Positions 11,945 through 24,402 of a stretch of DNA of 64,000 nucleotides are shown here, piece after piece (positions within the stretch are counted from its first letter, which is position 1; every line of letters begins with the position of its first letter). The notes below the pieces were generated by a model. That model saw nothing but the letters and a program-made list of their open reading frames with translations. It was not told where the DNA came from and ran no database searches. Position numbers and translations under genes: made by a program. This DNA is from Bryum argenteum. Taxonomy: Eukaryota; Streptophyta; Bryopsida; Bryales; Bryaceae. The DNA lies in assembly GCA_037043015.1 (NCBI GenBank), contig CM073326.1, positions 6,642,345 through 6,706,344 on the forward strand, given 5' to 3'.

Positions 11945-14002
11945 CTATGAGTAAGACGGGACGAAGGTGCCGACATAGCCCAAGCCCATGATGATAAACG
12001 CACACGATTGTAGAAACAAGTAGACGAAGAAGTGGTTGCGTCCTTGGAAGTAGAAGTCATACCACGCGCAGAACATCAAAAAGCCCCCTGTCCACAGCTC
12101 CAATATATGTACCCTGCAGTTCATGAATGCGACAAGCTTAGTTGCACTGAAAAGGATCTAAATTAGCACTAATAATGTGCGAGTTGGGGTTGGGAGATTG
12201 TTTACCTTTCGGACATCTTCCATCCTCTGGCGAGCAAGTTGCTGGCCATTCGCTGCAATGTATACTTCTTTCCGTATTTGGCCGATCTGTATTTCATGAG
12301 GTTTCCGAGCTTCTCAGTCACAACCCACTCGTTCACGTTTCCGATGTCGAGCAAGCCGATGATGGTGGCTTTTGTTCGGTGGAGGGACATGACATTCTCG
12401 AAGACGATCCAGAACACCAGCAAGTGCAACGACCTGAAATCAAGCTTCAGAAGATTAGTATTCTGGAATGGGGGGGGGGGGGGGGGAGTTTTGGTTGTGG
12501 TGAGATCGATCGATGGGTAGAGGGGGGCGTACTTGGGGGTGGTGATGGCGTTGAGGAGGGTGATGATCGAGGGGACGTAGACAGCGCCCCAGAATGGGAG
12601 GTCGACTTCGGGGACCAGCACGGAGGCGGGGATGACGACGCAGTAGAAGGTGAAGGTGACGATGTGGGCGACGATTTTGCGCACGAAGAAGAAGGCGTAG
12701 ATCATGTGCAGTCGTTTCCAGAGCTTGAGCTTGGTGCTGCCGAGGACCTGGGGTAGCACTTTGCGGAACAGATTGGCGGGTCCACATGACCATCTGTGTT
12801 GCTGGAAGCGGAAGGCCTTGAAGGTACTGGGAAGCTCGTTCTTCACTTCGAGATCGTGCAAGTAGACGAACTTCCACCCGCACAGACCGGCCCGCACTGC
12901 CAAGTCCATGTCCTCCACTGTTGTCCGATCGTTCCAGCCTCCTGCTTCCTCCATGGCTCTGATTCGCCACACTCCGGCTGTGCCATTGAACCCGAAGAAG
13001 CCGTAGGATGCAGATCCCACCCTCTGTTCCACTGAGAAGTGGTAATTCAAAGAAACCTCTTGCATCTTCGTCATTAAACACTCGTTCCCATTCACTGGCA
13101 CAGGCAACATCAATAAATTAGCAACCGATAAGATTTCATGTCATTAGTGTCAGACCTCGTAACTCGGTTCACATGAGAGTGCCAGTGCAGTGATTTAACG
13201 TTTCCAATCATACAGGACACAGTGCCCGTCAGCTTTTGACCATTTCCCTGGGTCCACGGCGGGGAGAATCATACCAAATTTCCAGCGGGCTTGCACAAGT
13301 GCGAGCTGCGGGTTGTGAACCAGGAACGGGACTGTGCGCCACAAAAAGTCAGGCTCCGGCTGGAAGTCTGCATCGAAGATGGCCACATGCTCACAAGTAG
13401 CCACATACGAATGCTTCATCCCTTGCTTCAACGCACCCGCTTTGTATCCCTTCCTGTTGGACCTCGTCTCGTACTTGATGTTAATCCCCTTGCTAGCCCA
13501 TCGTTGCACCTCCATTTGCACCAATTCCTGCAATCCAAACATCAACGTGAGCACATTCCCCATCTAGCACAACAAAACCACAGCGCCATCGATTCGCACA
13601 AACCTTGGTGGTTTGGTCAGTGGAGTCATCGAGCACTTGGATGATGATCCGATCGGCAGGCCACGACAAGCCACACGCAGCTTGAATCGACAACTGGTAA
13701 ACCTCCCGTTCGTTGAACATGGGAATCTGAACAAGCACCATGGGATACGCCGAGTTCCCAAACTCCAGATCATCACGAATGGGCTCGAACTTGTACGTAG
13801 TCTCCGGCGTGCGTCTGAGGAGCTTCACAAACACCATCACCCCGCACATGAAAATCCTCTCGACGAACAGCATTGTCACCATTATCAAGCAGCAGTTGAT
13901 GGCGAATTGCAGCAGGGGAGCCACAATGGGCGCCCGAATGTCGAGCCAGAGCTGCAGCAGCCGATCGACCAGCACAGAGACCGAACCCATCATGTCCGCC
14001 AT
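11945..14002 (-). CDS. CSLA: Cellulose synthase-like A: (gluco)mannan 4-beta-mannosyltransferase
   Basis: Five exons join in frame: 14002-13604, 13527-13275, 13094-12533, 12433-12206, 12113-11945, giving 536 aa, the usual CslA length. All introns are GT...AG. CslA is a Golgi-membrane family-2 glycosyltransferase that builds beta-1,4-mannan or glucomannan backbones from GDP-mannose and GDP-glucose for the cell wall. Visible features: an N-terminal membrane segment (about 31-60), the DDSTD motif (125-129), DAD (185-187), the TVED catalytic aspartate region (276-279), QQHRW as the QxxRW motif (315-319), and C-terminal membrane segments beginning about residue 340. The ATG at 14002 has a good context (GCGATGG) and starts the family's typical short leader. 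No frameshift or missing key residue; it looks functional. CslC is the nearest alternative, but the length and the absence of a long N-terminal extension favour CslA. Confidence 0.95.
12434..12532 (-). other. CslA intron 3 with a long C run (G run on + strand)
   Basis: This 99-bp intron contains 17 consecutive C residues in the transcribed strand (G on + at about 12471-12487) shortly before the acceptor. The upstream donor is AA|GTACGC and the acceptor TTTCAG|GTCG. The C run may serve as part of the pyrimidine tract. It is also a likely site of length polymorphism and assembly error. Confidence 0.8.
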
Positions 14003-14400
14003 CGCTCACACACAGTCCCGATAATCCCCACAAGCAGAGATCGTGCGCTCACTCCGGCAGGAAACAGACTTCCTGACTAGCAGGAAGCGACCAATTTAGG
14101 CGACCACATGAGGATTGTTCGACCAATGTAGCTGATCGATCGATCGATCGATCGATTGAGAGGAGGGAGGAAGGGAGGGAAGCTAGTGCTTGAGGAGTGA
14201 GGAGCCGGGCTGTGGGATGTAATAAGATGACGAGCGGGACGAGGAAGCAAGGGTGGCGGTGGTGGGGCTCCTATGATGGCCTGAATCATGCAAGCTCGGT
14301 GGGGTCCTCCGCCTGCATAATTCAGCTGCCCACTCACTCGGTCCGGTCCGGTCCAGTCCAGTCCAAGGCTTCCCTCCCCTGCTTCCCTGCTTTGCATTAT
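14003..14400 (-). promoter_or_regulatory. CslA 5' leader and promoter region with a (GATC)n microsatellite
   Basis: The region upstream of the CslA ATG is GC-richer than the neighbouring intergenic DNA. It contains about six GATC units at 14134-14156 and CT/GA-rich tracts, typical of a plant 5'UTR or core promoter. I could not place a clear TATA box. The open frames on both strands here have no recognisable products. Confidence 0.45.
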
Positions 14401-14960
14401 TATTCTCGTTGCATTTCAGTATCAACGTCGTCGTTGATGATCGCTGAGCACCAGCCCTGCCTTTCCATCGAACGCCACTGTTGCCATTTGCTTTGCTTTC
14501 TCGATTCCAGCCACACGCACCTTCCACGACTTTGCTCTTCCAGCTAATTTTTCCCTACCGCTGGTAAACTGATACAGTGCTGCAGCACAGTACTTCACCG
14601 TCCTCAAGCATCGGTCCCTGTGTGAGATAATTTGGAGTTGTGACATTATGGAAGCCGCCGTCCCAGGTAATTTCTCATCGCCGGTAACTGATACAGGACT
14701 TCCTTCACCGTCCTGATACGAGCTCTGATTTGTGAAGAGCCGCTGTTTCCAGTTGGTAGTAACTTGAGTGATAATATGGAGTTCTGACAACGCACATAGT
14801 TGTGACTGATACTCTACAGAACAGTACTTCCTTTACCGTCCTTAAGCATCCCTAAGCGTGTGATAATATGGGGTTCTGGTATGTTATGACATTACGATAT
14901 CCGCCGTCCCAGTAAACTAGGTGATAATATGGAGTCCTAACAAAACAGAATGTTGTGACT

Positions 14961-15209
14961 TCAACCCCTAATGCTCCAAACGGCTATAAAGTGGCCGTTT
15001 TGACAATTACAAATACTAGAACTTTGACTCAATATATCTTAAGATCCGCATGGTGAAATATGACAAGAATTGGTAGATGAACTAATTAAACAGTTATAAA
15101 CAAGATCCTACGGTTCGATTTCCCAAAAATCAAAATTTTCTTTTAAAAAAAAATGTTGACAGATTTATCTGTCTGTAGATCACTGTAGAGCTGGAGCGTG
15201 AGGGATTAA
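14961..15209. mobile_element. TTAA-flanked TIR element, copy B
   Basis: The left end is TCAACCCCTAATGCTCCA (14961 on) and the right end the inverse of TTAATCCCTCACGCTCCA (ending 15209). Inside it carries the family core ending 'AAGATCCTACGGTTCGATT'. The left TTAA is mutated to TCAA. At about 250 bp it is a deletion derivative. Confidence 0.65.
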
Positions 15210-16112
15210 AGAAACTCAAGCATCTTCTCTAGAACACCAGTAGCAAATACTGTTAACCCCAATATTATATTAAATATATAATTATAAGACTGACCAAGAA
15301 GATTACGTGTCTGAAGGATGGTCAGTCCAGGATTAAAATAAACAAAAAAAAACCTAAGTGGATATACATAGCTAGAGTTAAATCTCAATGGTAAGTTACC
15401 AACAATGAAGAGCTAAATAGTGTTTTCCCATGCATATTTAGATCCCAAATGTTGGGAAGATAGTTTTCAAATCTGCCACATGCAAATTCCCTCCCTGCCC
15501 AGAAAATTATTTATGACGCAAAGTGGCTCTCTACAGGAAACATTTCAAATTACAGTAAAATAAACTAACATGGGAACACATAGTAATAAAACGGTTACAC
15601 TATTTGCAATAAAATGGTTTGCGATACCCTAATGTGAATGCTTTGAAAACGTCTGTAGCAAAGAAAAGATCAGGCTTCAACAACTTAGGACTCTCACGCG
15701 TTTTTGCACTTTGGAGCATCGTTATCACCAAATTAGGTGGGTTTACCATAAAAATTGTTGAATATTCAATATTATGTTGTTCATATTATGAATTGGTGTT
15801 GATGGGGCACCTACCTGAACATACTCCTAAATGTATGGACATGGATAGAAGAATTAATGGGGAGTGTCAACTATCTCATTCTTTTTGTTTGTGCAAAAGA
15901 CCCTTTTTAAAAATCCCTTTTTGGATATGAAAAGGGACCAATATAAAGCCTAGGGTGCCAAGTCTCATAGGAGATCTAACATAACTTGGAAAGCCATGGT
16001 TATAATGTTTAAAAACAAAAATCAAAAAATAAATAATACCACTATGTTTCAAAAAACATTAAAATGTTGTGGAATTTAAACTGCTCACGGTTGAATTGTT
16101 TTTTCTAAAGTG
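15210..16112. other. Non-coding stretch
   Basis: No gene recognised. AT-rich, with stop codons in every frame; the longest open frame (about 100 codons at 15619-15930, +) has no features of a real protein. Confidence 0.5.
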
Positions 16113-16372
16113 AAAGGTACCACAAGCTTAGCTTGTGGTGCCTTGGCTTGATGGTTAGGGCTCATGGCTCCCAATGAGGAGGTTGTGGGTTTTATTCCCC
16201 ATGCCGGCGAGGTGCTCACCACCATAGTCCACCCAAGTATGGTGGGAGTTCTTGGACCTCCATGTATGGGTACCTCGAAGCCCTTCGAAGGATACCATGT
16301 CAGGTATCTTTAAGGCAATAGTAGCTAAGTGGGAACTAGCAGAGTGTTCATCCACAAAGAATGTTGGAGTTT
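16113..16372 (+). mobile_element. tRNA-derived SINE, copy 2
   Basis: Contains 'TGGCTTGATGGTTAGGGC' (A-box region) and 'GTTGTGGGTTTTATTCCCC' (B-box region), about 40 nt apart, followed by the shared body through 'GGTATCTTTAAGGCAATAG'. It lacks the normal 3' end; the match fades after about 16350. A short palindrome ACCACAAGCT/AGCTTGTGGT sits at the very 5' edge (16118-16138). Confidence 0.75.
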
Positions 16373-17127
16373 ATATCTCAAATTTTTACAAATAATCCCT
16401 ACATGACCACAACCTCAGAATTGGACTTTTAAAAAGTCTCCATAGGAGCCTTTATACTTTGTTAGATCCCGACGACTATACCATGTAGTTGAGACAAGAA
16501 TATGGTAGAAGAAGAAGAAGAACACCAGATCATATGGGTTTGCGTGAATATAGTGTTTGTTCAACATACCCTTGATGGTATGCCCACAAGACTCAATATG
16601 GTAGACTTTCTTTTTTCTTTTCTTTTTTTTTTCTTCTTTTGCATAATTCCATTTTTATTCTATTGGTTTCCAACTTATTATGGCTGAATGATTCAAAGAG
16701 GCATAAAGCAGGTAATTCTGGTGACTAATTGAACCCCATGATTAGCTATTTGTTTTTTAATTTGTACGAATATTAATGTGCTTATTAATATGCCATGTGT
16801 TCACTAGTAGCAAGCAGGAGCATAATTTGATTTGTGCGATCTTGTGTTGGGAGACCTAATCAACCCCCAGCAAAATCTCAGAAAATTTCATTCTGCCCGC
16901 TGCCCGCTGCCCGGAATTTTGGGGAACAATTCTCTTGCTTGGTATCAGTGGGTAGGATCTTACACGGATTTAGTGTGTGTGAATCATTGTGGTGCATGTG
17001 GGGTTTATTAGTGTGTGTGATTTATTTTTTAAGGCACGTGGAAGTCATTGGCAAGTGTTGAAACCTGTCCTGGTGATAGTGGTGCATCTTACAATAATTT
17101 GAGACTCATTTTCTAGTGGATTTTATA

Positions 17128-17129
17128 AT

Positions 17130-17160
<31 letters not shown>

Positions 17161-17240
17161 AAAAAGAAAAAAGAAAAAAGAAAAAAGAAAAAAGAAAAAA
17201 GAAAAAAGAAAAAAGAAAAAAGAAAAAAGAAAAAAACTGC
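17128..17240. repeat. Microsatellites (AT)n and (AAAAAAG)n
   Basis: About 13 AT units are followed by about eleven 7-bp units of GAAAAAA. The Phe/Leu-rich open frames on the minus strand across it are artefacts of the repeat. Confidence 0.9.
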
Positions 17241-17319
17241 CCTGGCTCGAAAAATCCTTGATATATGAACCTGTTGGCGGGACCCTCGGTTTCCATAGGA
17301 ATATTCTGATTTGCTAAAT

Positions 17320-17768
17320 GCCATGTCGTCATTCGGTCAATGTCATGTTTTGATTTGGTTAATCCCTAAAGGTCTGAGCGTGCCGTGGCGACCAGTAGAA
17401 TATGGTGTATTTTGGTTGTATTTGGAGTGAATGCACACCTTTAATGGGTTTGAGTTCAAAGAAGAAGTTGACATTTGAATTAATGCGGTTCTAGTGAGCT
17501 ATTACAATCCCAGTTTAGAGTTTCTTGTTGGTAGCAAATCCTAATTATACGACAACGTACATACTATCCCCAAGGGACTTTTAAGGGTTAATGTCCTGTC
17601 TTCATTTGGTAAATGTCATGTCTTCATTTGGTAAATGCCATCTCTTCATCTGGTCAATGCCATGTCTTCATTTGGTAAATGTCATGTCTTCATTTGGTAA
17701 ATGTCATGTCTTCATTTGGTAAATGTTATGTCTTTGTTGGGTAAATGCCATATCTTCATTTGGTACAT
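17320..17768. repeat. 22-bp minisatellite, split by a TTAA element
   Basis: Units resemble GTCATGTCTTCATTTGGTAAAT. One and a half to two units lie at 17320-17358 and eight at about 17592-17768; the gap is the TTAA element at 17359-17591. Some units differ by one or two bases (for example CATCTCTTCATCTGGTCAAT). It has no spacer/repeat structure and no coding potential. Confidence 0.9.
17359..17591. mobile_element. TTAA-flanked TIR element, copy C (target proven)
   Basis: Bounded by TTAA at 17359-17362 and 17588-17591, with inverted ends TCCCTAAAGGTC and GACTTTTAAGGG. It sits inside one 22-bp minisatellite unit. Deleting the element together with one TTAA leaves a unit of exactly 22 bp (GTCATGTTTTGATTTGG + TTAAT). 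This is direct evidence for insertion at, and duplication of, TTAA. Confidence 0.85.
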
Positions 17769-17857
17769 GTGAACCAATATTTATTACTTATCATCTCTCA
17801 ATCGTAAGATCTTATTCTAAAGCCTATTTTTAGTTACTATTCCATAAAATAACCGTA

Positions 17858-18185
17858 GGATGTTTTTCATTTGTAAAATCATAACACCAAAAGTTTATGC
17901 AGAAGTTTTTTTGGGCACTGTTCAAGAGACGTTGTCTCCATGGTACACATGAAGATTTGAAAATTGTTACCCCAAGAAATTTGGTCATATTTTTTTCCAT
18001 GTAGGCAATTAAGTTGGGTACGCCATGCAAAACTTTAGGGACTCATTTTGCTTTATTGACCTTCATGTGAATTGTTCTCTAGAACAAGGGTCAAAATAAG
18101 TATACAAAAAACATGTACCACGTTAGATATATTGATTTTTGAAATATATTGAACAATGAGTAGGTACCTTCATGAGTTTGTAAAT
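17858..18185 (+). repeat. Dispersed repeat family 2, copy B
   Basis: Second copy of the repeat at 2278-2575, same orientation, with the same block order. See that entry. Confidence 0.65.
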
Positions 18186-18386
18186 ATTAAGAAACATAAA
18201 ATAAAAAATAAAAAATAAAAAATGAGGAAAATCTCTATGAGTCTCAAATTTTGACAAATTTAGAAAGAAAACACCCGTATAATTACTAGAAGTTGTAAAG
18301 ATTGTAAATTTTAGAGGCTGCCCGTATAAAAGTGGTCAACATTTTGGCTTAGGTCACTTTGGAATTTGAATATTGATTTGGTAATG

Positions 18387-18388
<2 letters not shown>

Positions 18389-18473
<85 letters not shown>
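18389..18473. repeat. (AT)n microsatellite
   Basis: About 42 uninterrupted AT units. Such tracts are unstable and are common assembly breakpoints. Confidence 0.95.
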
Positions 18474-18479
<6 letters not shown>

Positions 18480-18714
18480 GAAATACACTAAATTTGAACT
18501 ACGTGACCAATGATTCATTACATGATTGATAATGTACCTTCATTTTCGTGTGATACTTTTTGAAATGTTGTGTTCCTAGGCTAAAAATAGCACTTGACCT
18601 CTTGGAATCTACCCATAAATGCCCAAGCACTCATTTTTTGCAACACGTAAGACTTTCTCCAACATCCATTTTTTATTTTCCATAAATGTACAGAGGAAAA
18701 TATTTATCATATAA

Positions 18715-19052
18715 AGAGAAGAAAAGAGAAACTCCAACCTATTTAGAGGTTGGCGTGTATAGAGTGTTGGTTCGACCTATCCTTGGATGTATGCCCGTAG
18801 GTCATCACACCAATGATGTGCCTACTAACCCCTCTCGGAGTCAATACTATGCTAGTTCCTACCTAGCCACTAGTGCCTTAGAGATACCCGACATGGTATC
18901 CCACAAAGGGTTTTGAGTTACCCATACAACGAGGTCCAAAAACCCCACCATAGTTAAATGGACTATGATGGTAAGCGCCACGACGGCATGGGCACGACCT
19001 CCTCATGAGGGGACATGAGCCCTAACCACCAAGCCGAGGCTTATGATGCCTT
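18715..19052 (-). mobile_element. tRNA-derived SINE, copy 3 (minus strand)
   Basis: Read on the minus strand it starts 'AAGGCATCATAAGCCTCGGCTTGGTGGTTAGGG' in pieces matching the A-box region, then the shared body. It ends 'GGTTGGAGTTTCTCTTTTCTTC' in pieces matching the family 3' end, so it is near full length (about 340 bp). I found no clean target duplication; TTTATAATATA on one side and TTTATCATATA on the other is a possible decayed one. Confidence 0.75.
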
Positions 19053-21223
19053 TATAATATATTATTGTAATAATGCTATGGAACCCAATGGTGTGATGAA
19101 AATAAAAAATTAATCTTTCAAATCTAGTGATTCAATTTTATTTAATATTTTTATGTGGGTTGCTTTATAAACTGGGTATCACCATCATTATCATGAAGAA
19201 TCCATGGGGGCAGGGGGGGGAGGTGCCCAGCAAGTGAATTATTAGGGAGCCAAAAAGAGGGGATGTAAACATGTGAACACTTCCCTATCACCTCCCAAAG
19301 ACTTTTTCCATTTCTTGTTCTCTTTTTCTCTCACAGGCTGTCCTCATTGTTCACTGATTTACAACTTTTTCAAGCAACTCATAAAACAACACATTCAGTT
19401 TGTGTATTCCAACAAATGGTACACCTTACCCAACTTTCCACTAACCCCATAAACGCGTTGAATGTTGAATAGTAACAATTTGGAAAACAACCCACAACTT
19501 TGAAGACCCATATTTGCTTCATTCAAAGTCCGTTTTTGACGAATATTGTTGATTTGGATCCCAAATCAAGTCTACTTTGTATAGCGATAATTGCAAGCCC
19601 ACCCAATATTTTGTGCATATACGGTTGAAGTACCCATAACCACCAACATAAGAAAATTCGCCCATTTGTAGCTGGTCTATTTATAGTGGGTAATTTTTTG
19701 GGGGTGGCAAGATAGTTTTTAGGAAGGTTTGTAATACATAAATTAATACAAATTTTCAAACAGTAAAGTATTGCAGGACCCGCAATCAACCTATAGGTTA
19801 TGCAAAAACCACCTTAGCTGGTACAAGTTTCCATTCATGATTCGACCCAAAACCACCAGCTTTTTTATTGTTTTGATTGGTCAGTTTGAATTGAGTGTTC
19901 TGACAATGCTAGTTCAGGCTAGGTGCGGTTATGGGGAGACCTATAGGTTGATACTGGGGGTGCTGGTGGTTTTAGGTACTTCTACTTTATGACACGCATT
20001 TTAGTGCAGGAGCTTCTGAGTTAGGGTTTTCAAACATGAAGCACGTTTCATCATTGCAATGTGAAATCAAAATCACTCTTTAATGAAAATCCTTACACAA
20101 GTATGATCCGAAAATGAATCCCAATAGTTGAAAAGCTTTCGTTCCGTGTCAAATTTACAATAATCTTTCAATACTAAAAACAACATACAAAAGATACATG
20201 AGTTTCAAGGAGCAATATCTCTATCAAACACGGTTAAATCTCAACTTTATTTGTTGGCTTCAAGAGCTTAAAATTCAACAAATTCAACGGAAGCTCCTCA
20301 CCATAGCCAAGTATATCCAAAGCGTATTAAAAGTTGATGTCACACTCTATGGGTAGTATTATGTGTGGAGACAGGTTGCACATACTAGACTTTTTAACTT
20401 AATAAACCAGCAATAATTGCCTTTAAGTGTGTTTCCTTTGGAATCCCTGAGTTTCAGGACTCCAAAAGCAGTGCAGCAGCATAGCCCTCCATTTCCATGC
20501 ACTTCCATTAGCTGCACGCCCCCACATGAAAAAAACCCATTTATTTTATTTTATGGTATTTTTTGGCATATGATTGAAGACACGCATAAGCAATTCTAGT
20601 CATTCTAAAATATATATAGTAACAAGTATTCATTTCTCAAATTTGAATTTTACTATAAAAGCTTTAAAAGCTTTGAGAGAGAGAGAGAGAGACAGCCAAA
20701 AAAATCAGGTCGTGTGATTGAACGTCACCGCAAATAATTGATACGAGTGTCGTCGTAAAATTTTCTTCCGGTCGGTCACTCTCTCTCTCCATGACGAAAA
20801 TGGTTTTTTTGTCGGGTGGAATGTGCACTTTGTCTTCATTATGGGATGTGAAATTGGAAAGTAGAGGCATGAAAGTAAACGTTTGGGTGGGACGCGGTTT
20901 TGAATGGGAAAATAAACGGAAGGCGGATGGACGACTTTTTTGAGGGACGGGTTCCTCAAAGTGAGTGTATTATCCTACCATGGCCATCGACGCGAGAAGC
21001 TTCTGTGACATTTTCACATGGAGTCAAGGACGTACTACTTGTGCATCATTAGCACCTAGATTATGTACATTAGGTTGATGTAATCGAGGTTTGTAATGTA
21101 ATACTTTTTCTAAGGTAGAGGCACATAGGATGGTACATACTTGTTACATAATTTTTGAAAATTGAACATTACACTATTTTTGAAAATTGAACATTACAAC
21201 GTTACACTATAGTTCTAAGCTAA
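19053..21223. other. Non-coding stretch
   Basis: No gene recognised. A GA run lies at about 20674-20693. The 20.70-20.96 kb minus-strand open frames overlap each other and show no domain. Confidence 0.45.
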
Positions 21224-21715
21224 GGGCGGCCTTATGCGAGGGGTGAAGTTGTTGATGGGGTCAATTCATGGTGAAATCCTCTCTTGCGATTGGTCGACTT
21301 TTTAGAATCTGCCTGAAAGGCTTTACATGAGGAGTCAAGGCCAATTTGCTGAAATTATATTATAATAGGTGGGGGACAAGTTATGACACGGCATGCGCTC
21401 TAAAAGGTAGGAGATAAAAGTATGGAAGGCCCTGAAGGCTGTTGTTTGATTTCATTACAAAGTTATTATTTCACAAATATATTTTATTGGGAACATATCA
21501 AAAGCATGGAATGTAGTTATTAATATGAATTGGCCCATGGCCTTGTTTTCCCTTCTACAAATTGGCCGTAAGGGCTTAACATATGGGGGAATTGGCCCTC
21601 ACTTTATTATTTGTTTATTGTGTTCTCTAAGCAGTCCATTGAGCCAATTGGGCTCAAAATGTGAGTGTATTGGCTTGGAGATTTATTGGTCTTGACTCCC
21701 CATGTAAAGCGCCCC
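21224..21715 (-). mobile_element. MITE family 1, copy B (inverted relative to copy A)
   Basis: The left end GGGCGGCCTTATGCGAGGGG and right end CCCCATGTAAAGCGCCCC form imperfect inverted repeats. The reverse complement aligns with 1145-1606 through several blocks, including 'GAGCCAATTGGGCTCAAAATGTGAGTG'-type sequence in shorter pieces. Non-coding. Confidence 0.7.
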
Positions 21716-23024
21716 TTAGTTTTCAACTTTGATCGCCATTGCAATGAATGCTCTCTCTCTTTTTTAGCCCCTAAACTTCCCTAATGTCGTTTTTCTACAT
21801 TTTGGATGAAGGGCAAAAACTCTGAAGAGCCATAACTTCGTTATCCAAACTTGGTTTAAACAAAATCACTTGGGTTGGATTCCAAATCAAGCCTTGTTTG
21901 TGGAGTAGAAATTGCGATCCATACAATGAAGTATGAATTAGTGGCACCTATTTTAGTAAATGCAGCTTATGGTTTTGTGTTTTCAAACATCATGCATGTT
22001 TTACCATTGCAAGCCAATTATGTGAAACGAGAAATAGTTTTTGATAAATTTTTTTTAACAAGATCATGGTCATAAGATAAAATCTAACAACTTTTTAGTT
22101 GGGAGATTTTTGCTCCAAATACCTTTGGTACTAGATTTGCAATGATGTTTCATGATTGAAAAAAGTGAAAAAAAAAAATGTATGATTTTGAAGAAGCTAT
22201 ATATCCTTCATCCACCATTAGATTTTGACTTTAGTTTTTGGGATGGATCCAAATTACAGTGAAGTCTTAGTACTAGAAATCTTGACCAAACCAAAGATGT
22301 TTTATAGAAAAAAGGTAGATTTGAGTGCAAAGGGTATAGTTTTGGATTGGTTTCTCTTTGTAAATTTTTTATGCAGTTTTCACCATTGGAGGATTGTTTT
22401 CTAAGCCAATAATTATGTTTTGATGATTTTTTTGGGTGCAAAGGTACTATTAAAATTAAGGTGAAAAAAACTTCCCAGTTGGAGATTTTTTAATTGGAGT
22501 AGCTTTGTTGATAGAATTTCCACTCTTAAGTGAAAATGGTGAAATTTTGTAGCCTGTTTTGTGTGCTAATACATTATGATCTTGCAATCTATGATACCTC
22601 ATGTCTCAAATTTTAGTCCACATCACCTACAACAAGTCTATTACAAATTTGTACCGATGAGATCTAAAAACCTTATGTTCATTTTCATTTACGACACTTT
22701 AAAAAAAATGAGTTGTTGGCTAAAAATAGGTTGGGATGTTTAGGGGCTAGGAGTCACGAGCTCCAATAATATATTATTTTTAATTATTTGAAAAACTAAC
22801 TAACAAGAGGATTCCAACATGAAAGGCCCATGCAATATCAATATCAACATCTCAAATTTAGGGGATGTTGAAGTTTTAAGTACACAATCACAACATAGCT
22901 CATCAACATAGCATGGTGGATTTTAGGAAGAATGTTCAAATCACATGAAGACAAGCAAGTCAACGAAAAATCCTTCTAACAACCAAATTGTCACATTAGA
23001 CAACCTGTAATTTGGTTTTATTCC
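21716..23024. other. Non-coding, repeat-derived stretch
   Basis: No gene seen. It includes a copy (about 22490-22620) of the block also found at 4850-4990 and, inverted, at 6280-6440. Confidence 0.5.
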
Positions 23025-23291
23025 TTAACCCCTAAAGGTCCAAGAAAGCGGAAATCGCTTTTTGGAATTTCCGCGGGGAGAAAATTCAGCCAACTTTGAC
23101 CATTATAATCTCAAAATTGGAGAAAAATTACTCTTCAAATTTGACATTCGAGAAAAGGGTCGAGTTAACTTCAAGATCCTACGGTTGGATCTTCTAATCA
23201 ATTCTTAGATTGATTTTCTTTGCACCTGAAGTAGAAGAAGGTTCTTTTTGATAATTTAAACAATTTTGTATCAAGGATCTTTAGGGGTTGA
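23025..23291. mobile_element. TTAA-flanked TIR element, copy D
   Basis: The left end is TTAACCCCTAAAGGTCC and the right end GGATCTTTAGGGGTTGA (TTAA changed to TTGA). Inside is the family core 'CAACTTTGACCATTATAATC ... GATCCTACGGTTGGATC'. About 267 bp, non-coding. Confidence 0.7.
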
Positions 23292-23915
23292 AGTCATAGT
23301 TTGATGCATATATTTTGTCTAAATACCCCTTGTTTGTATCATTGTCAAAAGTCTAATAAAGTGAAGGATTGTACACATTTTATGTTAGGGACCTGAAGAA
23401 AGTGTGAGTTCTTACAACAAAATTAAGTGCTAACCTTTGTTACAAGTATTCGGTGAAGCATTTACAAGCTTGGAAGGTGTTGTGTCAAATATGGTATCAT
23501 CCTTGATGCGAAATTGTCTGAATTATCAAAAAATGACCTTTTCTACTTAAAAACTAGAAAAGTTTGATCTAGATATTTTATGATAGATTCAACCATAGGA
23601 TCTTAAAGTCAACTTTACTTATTGAATATTAAACCGTCGATTCTTCTTCATTTGAGAGATTATAATGGTCCCCGTTGCTTGATCTTTTCCATACTCGAAC
23701 CTTAGAAACCCCTCTCAGGATTTTGGGATTTTTGGGTTTAATTTACAGTAATGTGGTGATATCATTTTGGATTAAGGTCATGCAATTTTTAGAAGATTAT
23801 TTATAATTCATCAAGAAAATATTCACACTTTTCAAGCAAAATGGGCAAACTTACTAAGTTGTGGACAAATAACAAACACCATATTTGTGTGCTTTTAGGA
23901 GCTTTTTAATTAGAT

Positions 23916-23963
<48 letters not shown>

Positions 23964-24402
23964 TTGAAGCTAATCGGCGTGGATTTAAAATTCCAATCTT
24001 CTTTAATGTGATGTATGTTAGTATAATCTAGTTGAAAGTATAAGTTATTTCATCGTGACTTCATAGCTTATAAATTCATATTTAAAAACATCGTAAATGT
24101 ATATGAGCTTATAATGATGCAATTTGATGTAATGATCAATGGTTTCATCCTAATTTTCCCTCCACCCTCCTCGTCTAGGGATTGTTTATAGTGTTGCCCT
24201 CATTGCAAGTGATTGCTCAACGTGGATAATGTAGGATGAACACACCGCCGGAAGGTGAACTAAAGTGTACAACGGGTGAATGTACAACAAAATCTCGTAA
24301 TCACGTGTTACGGGGGGAAAATCCGGGTAACGAGGTGATTACGTCTTGTTACGAGCCCCGCGGATTGTATAAGAAATTTAGCCGCAGGTGTTTACAAATG
24401 AG
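23292..24402. other. Non-coding stretch with a poly-T run
   Basis: No gene. A run of about 43 T lies at 23918-23960. The segment around 24.23-24.37 kb is less AT-rich and contains CG-rich words (for example 'TTACGGGGGGAAAATCCGGG') but has no open frame. Confidence 0.5.

Noticed and set aside
12175-12756. Plus-strand open frames of up to 193 codons opposite the CslA exons
   Set aside because: They are shadows of the CslA coding strand: they span CslA introns, contain the G run, and encode low-complexity Gly/Asp/Glu-rich sequence with no domain.
17592-17768. CRISPR-like array
   Set aside because: Units are contiguous 22-bp repeats without unique spacers, in eukaryotic DNA; it is a minisatellite.
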